64,000 nt of DNA, taken from Bipolaris cookei. Taxonomy: Eukaryota; Ascomycota; Dothideomycetes; Pleosporales; Pleosporaceae. The position numbers were made by a program, and so were the translations under genes. The notes beneath the pieces are model-generated. The model did no database searches and was not told the origin of the DNA. It saw only the letters and a program-made list of their open reading frames with translations. Positions 46,822-58,453 of the stretch are shown in pieces; position 1 is the stretch's first letter; every line of letters starts with the position of its first letter. The stretch covers positions 1 to 64,000 of the forward strand of contig NRSV01000061.1 in NCBI GenBank assembly GCA_002286855.1, read 5' to 3'.

Positions 46822-47621
46822 ATGGCGGGCGGTCACATGAAATATCGCCATCTCAGCCGGTCATCGGCGCATCGCCAGGCGCTCCTGCGAAACCTCGTCA
46901 CATCGCTCTTCAAGCACGAAACCATTGCGACAACATGGCACAAGGCAAAGGAAGCCCAGCGGTTAGCCGAGAAACTCATTACACTTGGCAAGAAAAATAC
47001 AGAGGCTACCAGGCGGAGAGCTATGCAGATATTCTATGTATGGATGGCTGGAAGGGGCAACAGCAATGGCATACTGACAGGCGTCAGGAACCGAACAAGA
47101 TGGTACCCAAGTTATTTGGCCCTATAAGAGAACGATATGCAAATAGACCCGGTGGCTACACGCGTGTTCTTCGAATTGAGCCCCTCAAGGAAGACCAGGC
47201 CGAATCCGCTATCCTCGAACTCGTTGATGGACCAAAAGACATGCGCTTTGCACTGACAGCGAAGACGCTAGCACGGAGGCCCGCAAAGCTGGGTCTGAGC
47301 CCAGGACTTACGACTCACGTCAAAAAGGTCACGCAATTCCGTGAAGGAGGTGTCGAGAGCCTGCGTGAAATGGTCCAGAGGCTGCGGGTAGAGCAAAAGG
47401 AGGGCATAGACAACAGGATATTACCGCCACCACGAAAGGTATATCCCGAGGACAAGATGAAGCGAGAGATGCATTACTTTGAAGATGTCGATTACTACAA
47501 GCCAGCAAACCCTGTGAAGCGAAGGAGTGCTAGGAAAGAGCAAGCAAAGCAGGAGTTAATAGAAGATGCTGTGGTGGAAGAGCAGACAGCGGCCCCAGAG
47601 ACCAAGAAGGAAGTGTCATAA
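46822..47621 (+). CDS. Mitochondrial large-subunit ribosomal protein bL17m
   Basis: Two exons (46822-47037, 47088-47621, intron 50 bp) give 249 aa. The bacterial L17 core is clear: HMKYRHLSRSSAHRQALLRN, then VTSLFKHETIATTWHKAKEAQ, LITLGKKNT, and after the intron KMVPKLFGPIRERYANRPGGY and RVLRIEPLKEDQAESAILEL. The C-terminal half is a fungal mitochondrial extension with REMHYFEDVDYYKPANPVKR and an acidic end. It corresponds to yeast Mrpl8. A start nine bases upstream (MPIMAGG) is also possible. The gene shares a short divergent promoter region with rnr1. Confidence 0.93.
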
Positions 47622-47742
47622 TGTCTTGAAAGCCTATGTATAACTTATGAATGTGCAATACTACCTCGACATGGAGGTCACATTTGAAAGAGCAGCTGAG
47701 TGAGCCCATGAGTTTGGTTGGATATATGAAGTAAAACTGCTC

Positions 47743-48337
47743 CTAGACCCGCAACGCATCTGTGAATACACCGTTTTGAAAGTCCACAACAGTCACCTTT
47801 TCCACGACTACACTAGCAGCCTCTTTGAAAGCCTTGTGGGCTGGATCTTCATTCACGTAGTAGTCCCGATCTTCAACGGAGTGGAACTGCAAGACGAAAG
47901 CGTGACTGATGCCATTCTAGCAAAGTAAGTATCTGAGTGATGGGCCTTTTGTTGAGAGGGCGGGCCCAGGTACCTGGAGGTTTTCCGTCGAAATATCCAT
48001 GCCGCCTGCGACTGACACAATGTACGGCTTCCTCGAACTTGGATGCACACACTCCTTGTTCAGTGCAAAGAAGCGGGAAGTGATCTATCAATAATCAGAC
48101 TTAGCAATGCCTTCACATGTGCAGAGTCGCTGTCGTCACCTCCTTGATGGCAAACGCACTGGCGCCCTGCTTGAACTGGAACAGGACAAGATGCGTGGTG
48201 TAGGGTATAACGGGTGCATGAGGCCCAAAGAAAGACTCTGCCAGCAAGTGTCCCACGGTGCGCGAGAATAGCAGGAGACTAGTGCCGAGCAGCAGCAGCA
48301 GCAGGACGAGGCCAAATGCCTTGTTTGTTACTAACAT
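47743..48337 (-). CDS. Membrane-anchored stress-responsive alpha/beta-barrel (Dabb) protein
   Basis: Three exons (48337-48140, 48084-47974, 47916-47743) close to 160 aa. An N-terminal membrane helix (FGLVLLLLLLGTSLLLF) is followed by a short Dabb domain: THLVLFQFKQGASAFAIKEITSRF-type beginning, CVHPSSRKPYIVSVAGGMDIS, then HAFVLQFHSVEDRDYYVNEDPAHKAF and VTVVDFQNGVFTD. These small dimeric barrels occur in plant stress proteins and some polyketide-cyclising enzymes; most fungal ones have no assigned job. A membrane anchor on a Dabb domain is uncommon but seen in fungi. An upstream in-frame ATG at 48415 would add 26 residues. Confidence 0.82.
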
Positions 48338-49080
48338 GGCCGCTGGGTGGTAGCAGCGCAGACTGAGGGGCGCGAGGATATGCAGACTAGTATATGTATG
48401 TATGGGACAAAGCAAGGAATGAGTGTCACCAACGACGTGGACAGGCGCGGGAATCCATTGTGTTGTGGCCAGCTGCCGCCAAAGGCAAGGTGTATGGCTA
48501 GGACATGGGGGCGAGGGGGATGAGGGCGCTATGCCTGTTCCAAGGCATATAGCCGCAATCTACTTTGAGTGGAAGCGCAGGCGGGCAGCGGGCACAAGAG
48601 GTAAAAGACGGGGTACGTGTGGGCCCGAGCTCCCCTGCTGACTGCTGTCGGCTGGTTCCCCGCCTATCGAACTGTGACGTACCTGATCGCCCGCATCAAC
48701 AACAAATCGCTGCAACTGCAACAGTGCACAATGCACAATGCACAGCACGCTCCACGCCCAGCCGTCGCTTTTCCGCACTTTTCCCTCGAGCATGCTAAGC
48801 AAGTCCATTTCCTCGACTAATCAGTGGCGCTCCAGTCCAGACCCGCGCAAAGTGGATGCGGCTTGCGTCAACTGGAGACAGCGCGCGGGCTGAGGGCAGG
48901 TTCTGGGTCCAATTGCTCGCAATGAGTGGGGCCTTGGCAGATACGTCATTGGCATGTCAGCTGCAAACATCGTGAATACAAAAAGAAGCTTGCATTCCAT
49001 GCCGAAGTGCCCTTCATCGACACTTCACTCCAATTCCCACATACCAAGACCCTCACCTTCAAATTCCCTCCATCAACACA
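48338..49080. other. Divergent intergenic region
   Basis: 0.74 kb between the Dabb gene (minus) and the DUF1761 gene (plus). Only chance ORFs are seen. The stretch 48700-48740 has a short CAATGCACA-type repeat (AATGCACAATGCACA). Both promoters lie here. Confidence 0.55.
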
Positions 49081-49716
49081 ATGGCCTCCCTTCACTGTAA
49101 GTGATGCCCTTGCAACTACCAATCCATGTCGAGCCATGTGCATGGCATTGAGCATGCCGATGGTGTCATGTCAAATTGAATTGCAATGAGAACCCCTCAC
49201 TGACACCTTTTTCTTCACAGACCTCCCTCCAGTCAAGCCTTCGGCCATTGCCCTCGGCACAGCCTTCAACCACGCCGTTTCTCTGGCAGTCCTTGGTCCC
49301 ATCTTCGGTGATGCCTACCGCCGCGCCCAGCAAGCAAACTCCAAGGAGGAGTACTTCCACTCCAAGGAGGCCGCCACTGCCGCCGCATCATGGGGAAGCT
49401 CCATCCTCGGCTCCGGTATCCAGGCCTACGGTGTTGGCGCTCTCATCAACGCTACCGGCACCCTGACCTACAAGGGAGCTGCGTACCTTGGTTCTTTGAT
49501 CTTCTTTGCTTCTGCTGCCCCATCGGTAAGTCATCATGTGATGCGGTAGCTGCAAGGATACACGGGCTAACATGCATGCAGATTGTCTCCCAAGTCGTCA
49601 CTGAGAAGCGCCCCGTTGACACGATCGCCATTGGTGCCGTTGCCCGCATCCTCGAGACTGTTGGCCTCAGCATGTTCCTCACCTACTGGGGTACCCGCAC
49701 CAACCCCTTCGACTAA
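49081..49716 (+). CDS. Small membrane protein of the DUF1761 family
   Basis: Three exons (49081-49096, 49221-49525, 49582-49716) give 151 aa; the first exon is only 16 nt. The protein has four likely membrane segments: KPSAIALGTAFNHAVSLAVLGPIF, SSILGSGIQAYGVGALINAT, AAYLGSLIFFASAAPS and IAIGAVARILETVGLSMFLTYWG. A short loop with RRAQQANSKEEYFHSKEA lies between the first two. DUF1761 proteins are widespread in bacteria and fungi without a known function. The gene would be hard to annotate correctly without transcript data because of the tiny first exon. Confidence 0.85.
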
Positions 49717-50136
49717 GCGCCTCATAATGTTCCCCGTAAAAAGGGCACAAGGTGTTTAGGGATTCTGCCATGTTTGCAGCTTGACTGAGCAGACAGGTTG
49801 CAGATGACATGAGTTTTCTTAGCGGAAAGAAGCGGAGAATTGGCCTTTTCTCTATGATGTAATAATATACCATCAACGAACAATGTAATTCCACACTACT
49901 TTTGTGCCTGATATGTCGTGATATGGCGAGAAGTTTGAGTGCTGGCCTTGCACGAGTGTTTTGGGCGAGGGGCCTGTGAGGTTTTGTGTGCCTGCTTGAT
50001 TGGAGTGACAGATAGATTGCCGTAAAGTCGTCACGCAACTGAAAGAAAAATGTGACGTGACAGGGATGCTTACATAAGAATCTAAGGATTGAGCACATCC
50101 ACTATTCACACACAACATATAGGGTATAAATCAACT

Positions 50137-53118
50137 CTACCTCGTCCAATCTTTCCAAGCCTGCACAAAGCTCTTTCCACTCCCACTGTAATCCCCTAGT
50201 GCACATGCTACTCTCTCCCCATCTCGCTCACCCAGACCCACAAGCGGCACCATACTCGGCCTGCCATGCGCACACATAAAGGGAAACACACACTCTGCCA
50301 GCTTCCCAACTAACTCCCTACACTCTGAAAGGCTTAATTCATCGTTGAACATGATTGCTGAACGGCACGCGCGAGAATTAATGATATTGACAAGGGCAGC
50401 CGGACAAGTCGATAAGGCGCGAACCCAAGCCTTATCCTCTTTTTTCGAATCTTCTTCTTCTCCCAGGCGATATGAAGAAGTGTCAGGAGGAGGAAGAGCA
50501 ACCCCTCCATCAGCATACACCCAGACCGTAGATCTAAGCATCGAAATCAAAACCTTGGGATCCGCCACACACCGTTGAGCAATTACAGGCGGAAGCGCAG
50601 TAACTAACAGTAGTGGCTCACATTCCCCCTTCTTCCGACCCCCAAGAGACGCTGGGTTCGATGATGATGGCGGTGGCGGTGCATCGTATACGATGCCCCA
50701 AGCAGCGAAACGCGTAGCGTGAGTTATGAAGAGAAGTTGTTCTTGTGGTGACACGGTGAAACTAAGAGGTTTTTCCAGTGTGAGGGATGGGATGCCGGGT
50801 TGGTGGCCGAGTTGCGAGGAGTAGGTGCGAGGGGAGGGGGTGCAGAGTTGCTGGAAGAGAGATTCGACTTGGATGCGTTCGTCGGCGGCGTGTTGGTCGA
50901 TGAGGACGAGGATGTCGTCCCTCTGGGGTGCGGGTTGCATTTTGACAAGGATGAATTTCTTGTCGACTTGGGAGATTACTTGGGCGTTTTGTAGGCCAGT
51001 CTTGGAGAGCTTGCTTGAGATGCTGGTGGTGTTTGTGTCAAAAGATGTATCAGTAGGATGGGAGCAGCCGTGCATGAGCTGGTTGTGATGATGGCTGAGT
51101 TTGTCTTGGTCAGTTGCGATTTGCTGGATACGCTGTTCGCTGGGCTTGAAGACGGGGTTTTCCCAGTTCTGAAGTATATTGTCCAGCCAGGGCGTGGGTT
51201 TTGCTGTGGCTGTCGAGGTTTGACTTGGCAAGCGAATTGACTTGCTTGTGGACCTTTGATCAGACCTGAATGTATTTGTAGAGGGGTCTGTATTCGGTCG
51301 CGGTAGAATATTTGGCATCATACATCCTGTCCTGGCATTCAAAACATGAGTTTGTCCAGTCGACATATCCTTCCACAGTATGCTATCATCGTTCTCTTTT
51401 TCTTCAGCACTTGAAGTTCCGCCCATAGAAGGGAGTACGTTTTGTGCCGTAGGTGCGCCGAATGCGCCTTGGGCAATAGGCTTCATGGCGAATGAGGCAA
51501 AAGGTTCATTTCCATTGGGACTCTGAATAGCAGTGCGGGAATTCTGGTCAATATCATTTCGGCTTCCTAGTTTGGGCCTGGTGGGTAGGCTGTTGAAGAA
51601 TTCGGACTTTCCGCTTTTAATACGCGACCATGTTGCAAACGCTTGATGAAGTTTTTTAAAGTTCTCATGTGAGTTCGAATCTCTCGAGCGTTTTCTCTTT
51701 CGAGTCCTTGTAGATATAGAGTTGTTCTTGGGCACCGATAATTGCCCTGAAGAAGCAGATCTTGGAAGTGCCGATGAGTCGCTTGCAACAGTCTCGCTCG
51801 ACAAACTAGAAGCTGTATTAGGCGCATCACGTCTCTTGCGAGACTGGCGCGGTCGGAAGTGGTGTACAGCCAGCCATTGTGTTATCATTACCTCCAAAAC
51901 ATCCATTATACTCTGCAAGTTCGCTTCATCTCTTATGACCTGATCTTCAGACATGGCCATCTCATCAGCTTCTGCCAACGAAATTTGGAGGTGGAACATA
52001 GGATATCGATCCACATCCTTGCGTATCTTGAGCTGTTGCTTGGTGTAGCCATCTCTCTTGAAGCGCTTATCCGACTGCCGCCGCATCTTCTCATATGCAT
52101 CGACAACTGCTTCTTCTTCTACGGTACCAAAACTGGAGAGTGCAAAAAGACGATTCACGTGGTCGAATAACTCATTATGTCCAGAATCAGAGGAAAGTGG
52201 CCGTATACCAAGAGAAAGGAATTGCACATGCTTGCTGGGGGCTGGATCAAGGGATATGGCGCCTTTGACAGAGACGGTAGAGGTTGAGGCCGACGCTGGC
52301 ACCCAGGACGACCACTCGTCAATGCCGATGTAGTTGGTTTGAGTCATGATGTTGAGGAGGGAACTTAGCTGTGCCGAACGGACCTTTCCTATATTTTGGT
52401 CTGTTCCAGTAGATGTGTTGAGGTTGAGAATGGGTTTGTTGTCGCCGTCTCGAACACGCACGGATACAGTGTCTTGCCAACCAAGGAGAAGGCCTGCGAT
52501 GTCATGTTTCAGCCCTTCGCACATCTTCTCATATTCTTCTCTCTGGGCCACGATCACCGCGCGCTGTTTCACCCGTACTGGCATATTTCCGAATAGGTTT
52601 CGCACAGTGACACGGGTACCATGCCTGCCATGGACCTCGTGATGGGCCGACGCCGGCAACTGCCGCTCGGCAACCCTAGCGTGGTGGAAAGTGACGGCGT
52701 TCTGCGACCGATACTCATGATGATGAGAGGCAATGGTCAAGAGGGACATGGCAGCGAGTGAGGCGAGAAAGGTGCCATTCCGGCCAAGTAGAGGCTCCTT
52801 TGCATGGTATTTGGAAGTACCTGGAGTGGTCAATATCTAGCAAGACAGCGACCAGCACCAGGACGTACAATATAGTCTTCCTAGCCGTCCTTTGTCCGAG
52901 AATTCGAGGGGTGAGATGCCAAGTCCGTCGTCCTCGACAATGCACCCCCCACGAACGAAGTCAACAGTAGCTTCAATCCTGGTGGCCTTTGCATCCAGCG
53001 AATTCTTGACGAGCTCCAGCACAACGCCCGCCAACGACACGATAGTGGCGGACGACTTGATCTGAGCGACTACGTCGTCGGGCAGGGGCAATATGGTTTG
53101 ACCTGAGGCGTCGGGCAT
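50137..53118 (-). CDS. mlh3: DNA mismatch repair endonuclease subunit MLH3
   Basis: MutL homologue that works with Mlh1 in mismatch repair and in resolving meiotic crossovers. Two exons (53118-52869, 52820-50137, intron 48 bp) give 977 aa. The N-terminal GHKL ATPase has VLELVKNSLDAKATRIEA, VEDDGLGISP, and, after the intron in the Cys codon, YCTSKYHAKEPLLGRNGTFLASLAAMSLL and SHHHEYRSQN. The middle is a long disordered linker. The C-terminal endonuclease domain has the metal motif DQHAADERIQVE, matching DQHA(x)2E(x)4E, and near the end CRSAIMFNDELS and FPFMCAHGRPSMVPL. An upstream in-frame ATG would add up to 84 residues; I chose the one just before the ATPase core. Confidence 0.95.
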
Positions 53119-53824
53119 GGCATGTCTGGAGGGCGTGATGGTGATGATGGGGATCATGACGTAGGACAGGCCCGGTGGTCGATGGCCTTGTTGGCTGTTG
53201 ACCCGTGACGGCTCATGTCCGGGGCCGCCTTGTGGACAGTGAAAGGGGCAAGGGAGGTTGGGCGGGGTTCTGTCATGACGATCTACATGCGATACGCAAT
53301 CGAAGAGGCGTGAAAGACGGCAGGGCTGCTCAGTGCGGCGGGCGGCACTTGCGCTGGGGAAAGGGTCCAACCAGCCGGAGATATCGAGTGCCTATTCCAA
53401 TGCCTTTGCCCTTCCGCCCCCGACCGAGACAAACACAGACCCAATCACGAGATATCAGACACGTTGCCCAGCCTCGTCAGCACAACAGACACGTTCAAAG
53501 CCAGCATATACTACATATAGTATACACGCAATCAAGAACGCACACTGCCGCTCTCTTTCCACGTGCTTCCACTTCGACTATCAACACGGAACGTCGCGTC
53601 CCGCGCAGGGCCAGCCCGACCAACGACTTCACTTCCTCACCACCCGCGCTCTACTATATTCGGCCGTGGATAGCATGGCGACGGCCGAAGCAGCGTCGAG
53701 GCCCCATGGTACGGTCGCCTAGCCCAGCACAGCCATTGCCCCCGGCTGCCTCATAAACCCACCACCTCCCGCCCTGCATTGCTCTCTTCTGCTCTGCTTG
53801 CCCTGTTTTCTCCGCCCATCGACT
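53119..53824. other. Divergent intergenic region
   Basis: 0.7 kb between mlh3 and the next gene. Overlapping ORFs on both strands show no family resemblance. The + strand becomes C/T-rich toward 53824, as expected for a leader. Confidence 0.5.
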
Positions 53825-55051
53825 ATGCCAGACATGCTGACCAAGACCAAAGATCGCCATACGCGCAAGCGTCCCTTTGCCGGTTGGATGAAGCGCCTCG
53901 CCAACCTCAAGCCCTCGTCGTCCGACGCCCCCGGCAAGAAGAGCACCACCACCAAAAAAGCCCTGGCCAAGAACAACCCCTACCCCCAGTCTGGCTACAT
54001 CACCACTGGCACCAATGCGCCCGACGACAGCCTCTCCATCTCCACCTCTGCCACCCCGCGCTCCAATGCCAGCTGTACGTCGGTCGAGGAGGCGGCGGCA
54101 GAGCGACCACAACGCGTGGAGAAGAGCAATAAGTCCACCGCACCCACCGTTGCGACCCTCCCCGAGACGCTCAACTCGACACGCTCAAAGGCTGAGACTG
54201 GTGGCAGCAACTTTGTCAACGGGGGAAGCACATTCTCCTCACCCCACGGCTCAGAGCACTCCCTCACCACCACCCTGACAACCATACAATCCACCGCGCC
54301 CTCCAACGTCCTCAATATTGGCCAAGCCCAACAGCAGAATAACGCAACCAACTCCCTCGCCACGCCCGTTCACTTCTCCCACCAGTTCCCCACCTCTCCT
54401 CCGCCTTCGGCCATACCCCCACACATGGCGGCCCAGCAGCAGCCCAATTCCTACCAAGGCGCCACCGCCAACAATATTCTGACCGACAACGCCTCGATCC
54501 TGACCCTGGCTTCCTCGTCGAAGCGCCGCCGTCGCAACTCCGTAGACACCAATGCCTCAATGCGCGCATTGGCGCCCTCGTCACATTATGGTGGCAGTCG
54601 TGAGTCGCTCCCGCTTAGCGTCCTATCCGCCAATCCCGAAACCATCTACTCGCCCTCGAACCGCCCCAACAACGTCGGTGCGTTTGTCAACGCAGAGCGC
54701 GCAAGTGTATACTCGGCCTCTGGAGTTACCGCACCCGCCCTCTCCACCGACCGCAACAGCTACTACGCAAACAAGCAGGCCGACGGCCTAAGCGTCCGCA
54801 GCGGACTCCTCGGCCACGGCCGCACTGATAGTATCAGCAGCATGCGCGCCACGCCCACGAGTCCCCTAGCTAGCCCTCGCGATCCTGTTGGCCCTGGAAG
54901 AATCAGCCGCAAGAGCTCCGAGTGGAAGGAGGCAAGGGAGGCGAGGGAGGCGAGGGAGGCGAGTGATGAGGATGAGGTTCCTGCAAGTCCGATTGTAGAG
55001 GAGCATGAGGAAAAGGCCATGACTCAACCTAAGTCAAATTCACAGACTTGA
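53825..55051 (+). CDS. Low-complexity conserved fungal protein of unknown function
   Basis: Single exon, 408 aa from MPDMLTKTKDRHTRKRPF; a start three codons later is equally possible. The first 30 residues are basic (KRPFAGWMKRLANLKP). The rest is Ser/Thr/Asn/Pro-rich and likely disordered. Conserved-looking islands are NILTDNASILTLASSSKRRRR and NSVDTNASMRALAPSS, SRESLPLSVLSANPETIYS and RNSYYANKQADGLSVRSGLLG. Near the end is a short EAR tripeptide repeat followed by acidic residues. Relatives in databases are often given a cation-channel name; nothing here (no membrane helices) supports that. The SxRxS-type islands look like kinase sites. Confidence 0.75.
   Translation: MPDMLTKTKDRHTRKRPFAGWMKRLANLKPSSSDAPGKKSTTTKKALAKNNPYPQSGYITTGTNAPDDSLSISTSATPRSNASCTSVEEAAAERPQRVEKSNKSTAPTVATLPETLNSTRSKAETGGSNFVNGGSTFSSPHGSEHSLTTTLTTIQSTAPSNVLNIGQAQQQNNATNSLATPVHFSHQFPTSPPPSAIPPHMAAQQQPNSYQGATANNILTDNASILTLASSSKRRRRNSVDTNASMRALAPSSHYGGSRESLPLSVLSANPETIYSPSNRPNNVGAFVNAERASVYSASGVTAPALSTDRNSYYANKQADGLSVRSGLLGHGRTDSISSMRATPTSPLASPRDPVGPGRISRKSSEWKEAREAREAREASDEDEVPASPIVEEHEEKAMTQPKSNSQT
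54928..54962 (+). repeat. 9-bp tandem repeat in coding sequence
   Basis: Near-identical units of GAGGCGAGG encode a repeated Glu-Ala-Arg tripeptide in the low-complexity protein. The number of units is likely to vary between strains without breaking the frame. Confidence 0.85.
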
Positions 55052-55759
55052 TGCGCTTTGTTTTTTCTCCACTTCCTCTTTTCTAGTTTCTTTCTTTGTG
55101 TCGGGTTTCGCGTCAGCAACTACGCGATTTTTCCCCATTGCCCATATCAAGTTGGGCACGGGGCGTTGTTGAGGCGCATGTCATGATATCCGAGGGTTTT
55201 TATTGCATTGAATTGGGGCGGCGTTCTTTTCTGTTTCTTATGTTAAGGGGAACGGAAGGAGGGAGGGGTATGATATGTGGTGGTCTTTTCTCTGGGTCCT
55301 TCTTTTTTTTCTATGCTTGTGTTTTGGACTCTGCTTCTCTCATCTTATACCCTTAGATCCGAATGAAGCTTTTTTACTGTTCTTTTCTTTTGGGTGCAAC
55401 GATGATGTATGGGTTGGGGGTGATATGGGTATAGCATGTAGGATAAGAATGAGATAAAATTTGATGGTGTAATGTGGATCTATTTCTTATCGCAATTTTG
55501 GAGCAAGTATCTTGATTGGTCTTCGACACTACATTTAGTCCCAGACGTCGAGAGGGTTTTGCAAGGCTTCAAACAGACGCTGTGAGGCGCCGAGTATCCG
55601 CACCCAGCTTCAAACATGAAGACGGAACACCTCAAGGGACGTCATACCAAAACCGTGGTGAGAAAATAACGCTAAATGCTAAGCCAAGCCACGCCACGCT
55701 ACATACCAACATATACGATTCCATTGTAACACTCTCCATCGCCCCCAGAAACCATAGCT

Positions 55760-57155
55760 TTACCCCATGATCCTCCTTCTCCTCCCACTATCAACGCTAA
55801 CAGTATTGTCCGGCCCAATGCTAATACTCAAACTACTACTGTCGTCTTCACTCGGCGCCCGCCTTCGATCTCCTCTCCTGTCAATGACCTGGCTCTTGCT
55901 TCGCTCGGGCTGGATAACGAGCCATGTGGAGCCGCCACCGTCGTGCTCCTGCTCCATGAGTTGGAGCTGCGGGCCACCGCCTCTCTCGTCGCGTCGTCGG
56001 ATCTCGCGGTCGCGGTCACGGTCGCGGTCACCGCGTCTGATGTCTGCTTCGCTGTGTCCGCGGTCGCTGCGGCTGCGCTCTACGACGGGTTTTACGGCTT
56101 TGGGGGGCGCGGGGGGCGGGAACAGGGTGTGGAATTTTGCCGTTTTGATAGGCAGGGAAGTGAGGGATTGGGGGAGCGGGAGGGATTCAATCAGTGTGAG
56201 TTTTTCTAGGGGGATGGTGGTTAAGAGGGAGGCTGGCAGGTCGGCGGGTGAACAAGCTACGATTGCGTGGCGGAGATGCGTGTTCAGTGCGAAAAATGAT
56301 AGGTTTTCTGTAATCAGGTCAGTGGCTTACTTTGCAATATGTTAAGAATGTTATACATACCTCTGACTTTCCTTCCGGCTCCACCTTCTTTGCCGACTCC
56401 AGTGTCGATCCAGTCAAAACTCGTTATCCTTCCACAGAAGCCGGTGGAAAACGCACGAAGCTGACCCAAGTTCCGCACCTTTTCGAGCCGCACGAGATAG
56501 TTTGCCATGCCCTCGAGGTTGGCGTATACCCGCACAATGATATCGAGCGAGTCTGCATCTTCAAAGAGTTCTCGTAGGTATTCTCGGATCCGGAGGTTGA
56601 GTTCGTCGGCTAGAGATTCGCCGCCTTGGGCTTTGCGAGTGACGTACTTGTCTTGGAACTACAAAATATATCACGTTACAAACCTGCGACCATGTTTTCT
56701 TAGGGGATACTAAGGGACTATGTACCAGAAAGCCTTCCGCATCGGCATCTATAAGGACGAGCACAAACGGTCGCTTCGCCTGCTGCTGTACTAACGCTTC
56801 CTCCTTCGCCTTTGACTCGTCTATCTGTGCCTGCATCGTTCTTGTCGTCTCGGCAATCTCCGCTTGTAGCGTTCGTCTAACATTCTGTTCAGACCCGAGA
56901 TCCAGTTCGGTTTGCGCAAGTCGTGCTTCTGTCTTTTCCAGCTTGTCCAACAGTTCCTATTCTGACGGTGAGTATCTAGCGACAACGCCATGGCGCACAA
57001 GACTGGATGCCCTATGATCAAAGACAGTGGAGAGGTACTATGCATACCTCAATAAGCTCACATCGCTTCTCTTCGAGAATCCTAAACTGGGTCAACCGCT
57101 CGCGAAACGTCATGGGCGGCGGGGGCGCGGGGCCAGCAACAACTAGTTCCGACAT
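55760..57155 (-). CDS. Protein with coiled coil and DUF7923-like domain
   Basis: Four exons (57155-57048, 56956-56726, 56658-56361, 56307-55760) close to 394 aa. Residues 35-95 form a coiled coil (ELLDKLEKTEARLAQTELD, then TRTMQAQIDESKAKEE). Next comes FVLVLIDADAEGFLFQDKYV, the nuclease-like first strand seen in fungal CCCH zinc-finger proteins. It is followed by REYLRELFEDADSLDIIVRVY and ANLEGMANYLVRL, with a second acid in FDWIDTGVGKEGA-type context and FALNTHLRHAIVACS. The tail is rich in RD repeats and Arg. No CCCH finger is visible here, unlike many relatives. RNA binding or NYN-type nuclease activity is plausible but unproven. Confidence 0.78.
55995..56040 (-). repeat. 6-bp tandem repeat encoding Arg-Asp dipeptides
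   Basis: CGCGAC/CGTGAC-type units in the last exon of the DUF7923-like gene code for a run of Arg-Asp. Charged RD/RE runs of this kind are common in RNA-associated proteins and are length-variable. Confidence 0.8.
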
Positions 57156-58453
57156 GATTACAGAAAGTAGCCAGATCTCTCTCACACAAAACTTCCAAGG
57201 GTAACTACGGCGGGGAGAAGTGACGCAAAAATCCCGGGGATCGTAATATTTAAGAAGACGCGTTGTTTTTGGGCACCCGCGCAGCGCTAAGCTGGGCTGC
57301 TACAGGCATTCCCTCACGGGTTCTGATGACCCCGCCGGATGGGAAAGATGGAGACGACCGACGTAGCGGATCGTGATTGGCTGCCGAGGTGGGGTGCGTT
57401 GGGCTGAGACGCTGTCCTGGGTTGGATAGTATTGTATGGAAACAGAGAGTAGAAAGGTTCACGAAGTGGCGAGATACTTTTTGGATCATGGAAAAGGCGC
57501 ATGAGGCATATACATATCATACGGCTCGTGCCGCAAATGGGTCTTGTGAGGTGGCGGGGTCATGGGCGTCTATCGAGGAATTACATGTTGTGCATGACTT
57601 GCCCCGCCAACACATGACACTACACACACCAACTCTTGTTTTATAGGCTAGTGGAACGACTAGATACTCTACGACTGAAGGATGGATTGGTTGTACAATC
57701 AGGAGAGTATGGGAGTTTCTCAATGAGGAAAGACATCGCGTGCATTGTGTGGCTGGCTTCATCTATCCCTAGTGCATGTTGCCGTGCATTCACCAGGATG
57801 TTAGTACTCATACGTAGGTGTACATTAAGTAACTTAGAACCTTGCGTCATGTTTTCACTCAATCACTAGTACCTTTGCTTTTGTATTTGGCACACCGATA
57901 ATCTGGTAATATTTTCTTAGCCTGAAACTTGGCAAGAGACGTGTCTCCAGAAAGGTGAGTACGATTGCGTGTGCTTTCAATATATACTGATGGTGCTGGA
58001 GGATGTGCCGATGATCAGCCGTGTGCAATTCCTTCAATGGCGTCAGAATCAATTTTTAAGAGCAGAGGCATTGAACAGTTGTTTCTTAACAAGGAATGAA
58101 CCGGATAATATTTCGTACGTACTTACTATCAGTAGATCTGGAAGACGGTACCAGTCGCGACAAGCCGCCGAATCACGTGCTATCAAATATTTGATCGTTT
58201 ACTGCGCTTTCCACACAGCTTCGCATTACTTTTACTTGTTTCACTTCATAAAACTTCAACATGTTCTCATGTGCAATCATGAAACGGCTTAATCCATTGG
58301 AAAAAGATTGAATAATGGAAATATGCAGCAATGAGCAAGGGAATCGATAATTACATGGTAACACCAACGCATCGCTTCTAGAACATTTACGGTACCCCGA
58401 AACCTCAAAAACAAAAGGACAGCACAAGAGCATGCCTCTAAACTTACAGGATT
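57156..58453. other. Intergenic region, nothing recognised
   Basis: 1.3 kb between the start of the DUF7923-like gene and the 3' end of the glycosyltransferase gene. ORFs of up to 107 codons on both strands have no recognisable features; AT content rises after 57600. No repeat or transposon end was found. Confidence 0.55.

Noticed and set aside
53205..53756. 183-codon plus ORF in the mlh3 upstream gap
   Set aside because: Low-complexity C/T-rich leader sequence; no resemblance to any family, and an overlapping ORF in another frame.
54928..56040. Coding tandem repeats as a mobile or regulatory element
   Set aside because: They keep the frame and encode simple Glu-Ala-Arg and Arg-Asp runs, so replication slippage explains them.
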